From positions 1 to 9,512 of the forward strand of contig WQYS01000072.1 in NCBI GenBank assembly GCA_009781125.1: a stretch of 9,512 nucleotides of DNA, written 5' to 3'. Source of the stretch: Acidobacteriaceae bacterium. Its GTDB lineage: Bacteria; Acidobacteriota; Terriglobia; Terriglobales; Acidobacteriaceae. The translations under genes were made by a program, and so were the position numbers. Positions 6,505 to 9,512 of this stretch are shown here, in pieces. The notes below the pieces were generated by a model. It saw only the letters and a list, made by a program, of their open reading frames with translations, did no database searches and was not told the origin of the DNA. The number at the start of each line of letters is the position of its first letter. Within the stretch, counting starts at the first letter, position 1.

Positions 6505-7797
6505 ATGTTGCTATACAGTTCGATGCTGGCGGCGGTGCTCGTCCTGGGAGCGCCGTACTGGCTGGCGCGGATGATCACCAGTGGCAGATACCGCGCAGGA
6601 TTGTTGGGCCGCCTGGGGCGTGTTCCGGCGGAACTGCTCAAACTGCGCGGGCAGCGGATCGCGTGGGTCCATGCCGTGTCCGTCGGCGAGACTATGGCCG
6701 CCTCGCGGCTGATCGCCGAGCTGAAAGAACGGCTGCCGGACTGTGTGATCGTAGTCTCCACCACCACTCAGACGGGCCAGAGGCTCGCTCGTGAGCGGCT
6801 CGCAGGAATTCCGGTGTTTTATATGCCGCTGGATTTCGCGTTTTCCGTGCGGCGTTATCTCCACGCTTTGCAGCCGAAGCTGGTGGTGCTGATGGAAAGT
6901 GAGTTATGGCCGCGCCTGCTCGTCGAATGCGGGCGCCGGGAGATTCCGGTAGCGGTCGTGAACGCGCGTGTCTCGGACCGGAGCCTGCCGCGTTACCTCC
7001 GGCTGCGAGTGCTGTGGAAGCCGTTGTTCGAGCGGCTTTCGCTGGTTCTGGCTCAGAGCGACGAGAATGCAGCACGGCTGAAACAGATCGGCGTTCCGGC
7101 AGAACGGGTAAGGGTAAGCGGAAATCTGAAGTACGACATCCGCGCAGCTGGCACAAGCGTCATGGCTTCGCAGATTGCCGTAAACCTTCCTTCCGAACCA
7201 ACTATTCTAGTCGCAGGCTCGACGCTGGAAGGCGAGGAAAAACTTCTTCTGGAAGCGTGGCCGCAAATTCTGCGCGAGACTCCGGACGCTGTGATGGTCC
7301 TGGCTCCGCGTCACCCGGAACGCTTTGCAGCAGTGGGCGCGATGGCTGAAGCCGCAGGATTTACGCTGCTGCGGGCGACGGAGTTTCGAGAGCAGCCCCG
7401 GAAGATCGCTCCGGGAGGCATCTTCCTTCTGAACACCATCGGCGATCTGGCCAGCATGTACTCGCTGGGAACAGTTGCCTTCGTCGGCGGAAGCCTCGTG
7501 CGCGGCGGCGGACACAACCCGCTGGAGCCTGCGCGATTCAGGGTTCCCGTAGTCATGGGCCCATCGTTTGAAAACTTCCGCGAGATCGTCGAAGCCATGC
7601 AGGCTGCCGAAGCTATTCGCATCGTGGAGCCAGCGGAATTAGCGCAGGCCCTGCTTCATATGTTCGCTCATCGTGACGAAGCGCAAGAGACAGGCAGGCG
7701 CGGCCAGCGCGTCTTCGAGACGCAGGCCGGAGCGACCGGGCAAACCGTAGACGCGCTCCTCGGACTAGTACAGGCGGAGGCGGTGCACACACGATGA
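6505..7797 (+). CDS. waaA: 3-deoxy-D-manno-octulosonic acid (Kdo) transferase
   Basis: The 430-residue product matches the GT30 family (WaaA/KdtA), which transfers Kdo from CMP-Kdo to the lipid A precursor at the inner face of the inner membrane. Residues 1-22 are a hydrophobic N-terminal anchor (MLLYSSMLAAVLVLGAPYWL). WVHAVSVGE (54-62) contains the conserved glutamate used as catalytic base in the family (E62 here). LMESELWPRLL (129-139) and NARVSDRS (153-160) complete the N-terminal Rossmann domain. The C-terminal domain has LVAGST, LAPRHPER and the signature VAFVGGSLVRGGGHNPLEPA (324-343) for CMP-Kdo binding. Length is normal. GCGAGG at 6487-6492 lies 12 bases before ATG 6505 and 9 before the adjacent in-frame GTG 6502, so GTG may be the real start; a farther ATG at 6454 is unlikely. 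It overlaps lpxK by four bases. Whether it adds one or two Kdo residues cannot be read from sequence. Confidence 0.95.
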   Translation: MLLYSSMLAAVLVLGAPYWLARMITSGRYRAGLLGRLGRVPAELLKLRGQRIAWVHAVSVGETMAASRLIAELKERLPDCVIVVSTTTQTGQRLARERLAGIPVFYMPLDFAFSVRRYLHALQPKLVVLMESELWPRLLVECGRREIPVAVVNARVSDRSLPRYLRLRVLWKPLFERLSLVLAQSDENAARLKQIGVPAERVRVSGNLKYDIRAAGTSVMASQIAVNLPSEPTILVAGSTLEGEEKLLLEAWPQILRETPDAVMVLAPRHPERFAAVGAMAEAAGFTLLRATEFREQPRKIAPGGIFLLNTIGDLASMYSLGTVAFVGGSLVRGGGHNPLEPARFRVPVVMGPSFENFREIVEAMQAAEAIRIVEPAELAQALLHMFAHRDEAQETGRRGQRVFETQAGATGQTVDALLGLVQAEAVHTR

Positions 7798-8792
7798 GTC
7801 TTCGCCGCCCACTGCTGCTGCCGCTTACTCCGCTGTATCACGCGGTGGCCGTACTGCGCCGCCGGATGTATCGGACCGGCTGGCTGCGGTCGAAGCGGCT
7901 CGCTTGCCCGGTCATCAGCGTTGGCAGCCTGTCGGCTGGCGGAGCAGGCAAGACGCCGCTGGTGATCCTGCTTGCAGAGACGCTCAAACAGCACGGAATC
8001 GTAGCGAACGTACTGACGCGCGGTTATGGAAGAGCTTCAACGCAAGTGGAACGGGTCGAGCCGGACAGCGACCCCATTCAACATGGAGACGAGCCGGTCC
8101 TGATGGCGCAGCGCGGCATACCCGTCTTCGCCGGAGCCGACCGCTACCAGGCCGGACTGCTTGCAGAGCAATCGTGTCCAGTCGCGATCCATCTGCTCGA
8201 TGATGGATTTCAGCATCAGCAACTGGCCCGCAATATCGATATCGTTCTGCTGACGAAGCAGGATGTAGAGGACCATCTGTTGCCTGCAGGAAATCTGCGC
8301 GAGCCTTTCCAGGCGCTGCGAGCGGCAGACGTCATTGTGCTGCGCGAAGAAGAAGCCAATGAGTTACGCCATTTCATCAGGAATGATCGAGGCGAGAGCC
8401 GGCCTTCTCTATGGGTGATTCGCCGCAAGCTCGTCCTGAATAAAGACGAAGCGTTACCAGCCGCTCCGCTGGCCTTCTGCGGAATCGCCCGCCCGGAGGG
8501 ATTCTTCCGAATGCTGACGGCAGAAGGAATTACGCCACGAGCAACGAAGGCCTTTCGGGATCATCACCGCTACAACGAAGCCGACATCACTCGCGTGGTC
8601 GAACAGGTACGCCGCATCGGAGCAGATGGATTCGTGACAACGGAAAAGGATGCAGTCAAATTAACTTCCACCATGCGCCATCAACTTGCGGCTGTTGGTC
8701 CGCTCGTCGCAGCCGGGCTACAAGTCGAGTTCGCCGATGGAGGCGAGGCCTTCCAGCAGCTTGTACAAAAGTTACAAGCGACAATCCTGTAG
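7794..8792 (+). CDS. lpxK: Tetraacyldisaccharide 4'-kinase (lipid A 4'-kinase)
   Basis: The 332-residue product phosphorylates the 4' position of the tetraacylated disaccharide 1-phosphate with ATP, forming lipid IVA, the acceptor for WaaA. It is a membrane-associated P-loop kinase. The P-loop is GSLSAGGAGKT (residues 44-54); many homologues have GN followed by TxGGxGKTP, so Ser at 45 is a small variation. Other family signatures are LTRGYGR (74-80), HGDEPVLMA (97-105, with D99 matching the catalytic Asp described in Aquifex LpxK), LLDDGFQH (134-141), LLPAGNLREP (162-171), FRDHHRY (254-260, one His being the partner of D99) and TTEKDAVKL (282-290). The start codon lies in an ATGA overlap with the waaA stop, indicating translational coupling in one transcript. 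Length is typical and no defect is visible. Confidence 0.96.
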   Translation: MSLRRPLLLPLTPLYHAVAVLRRRMYRTGWLRSKRLACPVISVGSLSAGGAGKTPLVILLAETLKQHGIVANVLTRGYGRASTQVERVEPDSDPIQHGDEPVLMAQRGIPVFAGADRYQAGLLAEQSCPVAIHLLDDGFQHQQLARNIDIVLLTKQDVEDHLLPAGNLREPFQALRAADVIVLREEEANELRHFIRNDRGESRPSLWVIRRKLVLNKDEALPAAPLAFCGIARPEGFFRMLTAEGITPRATKAFRDHHRYNEADITRVVEQVRRIGADGFVTTEKDAVKLTSTMRHQLAAVGPLVAAGLQVEFADGGEAFQQLVQKLQATIL

Positions 8793-8851
8793 CCGCTCGA
8801 TTCATAAAGCGCAGGTCGTGTATTCTTCCTTCATCGATCTAAACGTTCGTC

Positions 8852-8858
8852 AGGGGAG
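8852..8858 (+). promoter_or_regulatory. Ribosome binding site of the SPFH gene
   Basis: AGGGGAG lies four bases before ATG 8863 and fixes that start. The 70-base gap after lpxK contains a TATTCT (8821-8826) that could be a -10 box, but no matching -35 is visible, so I do not call a promoter. Confidence 0.7.
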
Positions 8859-8862
8859 TTTC

Positions 8863-9512
8863 ATGGAACCGCTTAATACGTTTCTGCTCATCGTTGCCGC
8901 CGTCATTGCTATATTCGTGCTGGTGGCTGTGCTCAAGACACTATTCACCGTACGCACCTACACGGCCGGCGTGGTGGAGCGCTTCGGCAAGTTCAACCGC
9001 ATCCTCAGGCCGGGCCTGCACGCGCTGGTTCCCTTCGCCGAGCACGCCTTCATCGTCGATTTGCAGGTGAAACAGGCGCAGTTCTCCGTCGAGACCAAGA
9101 CGCGCGATAACGTGTTCGTGCAGATTCCGGTCAGCGTGCAGTACCAGGTGCTGGACGACAAGATCTTCGACGCCTTCTACAAGCTGTCGAACCCGCAGAA
9201 GCAGATCGAATCGTTTGTCTTCAACTCCATTCTGGGGCACATCCCCAAGCTCTCGCTCGACGAAACCTTCGAGCAGCAGTCGAACATCTCGGTTGCAGTG
9301 AAGACAGAGCTGGATGCCACCATGTCCAGCTTCGGCTTCAACATCCTGAAGGCGCTGGTGACCGACATCATCCCCGACGTGAAGGTGAAGACAGCGATGA
9401 ACGACATCAACGCGGCTCAGCGCGCGCAGGTGGCGGCGCAGGCGCGCGGTGAGGCCGACAAGGTGCTGAAGGTGAAGCAGGCCGAGGCCGAGGCGGCGTC
9501 GAAGGCGCTGCA
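8863..9512 (+). CDS. SPFH/band 7 domain protein, stomatin/HIR-like, 3' end missing
   Basis: Translation from ATG 8863 runs open to the window edge (216 complete codons). Residues 7-28 (FLLIVAAVIAIFVLVAVLKTLF) form an N-terminal membrane anchor. The band 7 domain follows: GVVERFGKFNRILRPGLHALVPF (36-58), ETKTRDNVFVQIPVSVQYQV (77-96), DAFYKLSNPQKQIESFVFNSI (103-123), LDETFEQQ (132-139) and VTDIIPDVKVKTAMNDINAA (166-185). A charged, alanine-rich coiled-coil segment (RAQVAAQARGEADKVLKVKQAEAEAASKAL) continues past the edge. The order and wording closely resemble plant HIR proteins and bacterial stomatin-like proteins rather than HflK/HflC. Such proteins form large oligomeric cages or scaffolds in membrane microdomains, often affecting membrane proteases or transporters. 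No partner is visible here, and a NfeD-like neighbour, if any, would lie downstream. Confidence 0.93.
   Translation, partial: MEPLNTFLLIVAAVIAIFVLVAVLKTLFTVRTYTAGVVERFGKFNRILRPGLHALVPFAEHAFIVDLQVKQAQFSVETKTRDNVFVQIPVSVQYQVLDDKIFDAFYKLSNPQKQIESFVFNSILGHIPKLSLDETFEQQSNISVAVKTELDATMSSFGFNILKALVTDIIPDVKVKTAMNDINAAQRAQVAAQARGEADKVLKVKQAEAEAASKAL

Overview
The window looks like chromosomal DNA from a Gram-negative, fairly GC-rich bacterium. A subdivision 1 Acidobacteriota (Terriglobales, the Granulicella/Edaphobacter/Terriglobus group) is my best guess. The reasons are the lipid A/Kdo gene pair (outer membrane), an S9 peptidase with GENNWW and SGPLHGLQIAVPR-type segments, a large Ig-like plus beta-propeller lipoprotein, and a lipoprotein start at TTG. 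This placement rests on family resemblance from memory, not on a search.

Layout. (1) 1-1832, +: the 3' part of an S9 serine peptidase with a WD40-like propeller and an intact Ser-Asp-His triad. (2) 1965-4430, +: a large cysteine-rich surface lipoprotein with Ig-like domains followed by a YncE/NHL-like propeller. (3) 4451-4547: a roughly 97 bp four-armed palindromic repeat of the REP/BIME or MITE kind, filling the gap before the next gene. (4) 4609-5757, +: an RMD1/DUF155-family protein with a C-terminal membrane anchor. (5) 5754-6446, -: a small secreted protein of unknown function, converging on the RMD1 gene so closely that the two stop codons share TTAA. (6) 6505-7797 and 7794-8792, +: waaA (kdtA) and lpxK, joined by an ATGA overlap. 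(7) 8863 to the end, +: the first two thirds or so of an SPFH/band 7 (stomatin/HIR-like) membrane protein.

Working together. Only waaA and lpxK form a clear pathway unit: LpxK phosphorylates the lipid A disaccharide at the 4' position, and WaaA then transfers Kdo to the resulting lipid IVA. The other genes share a cell-envelope or membrane theme (secreted peptidase, lipoprotein, secreted small protein, tail-anchored RMD1 protein, SPFH protein), but nothing in the sequence proves that they cooperate. No gene-free stretch exceeds 300 bases; the longest gap (4431-4608) is mostly the palindromic element. I see no tRNA, rRNA, CRISPR array, insertion sequence or phage gene. The window is mostly ordinary core and envelope content. 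The palindromic element is the most unusual signal, and I found no convincing new multi-gene system.
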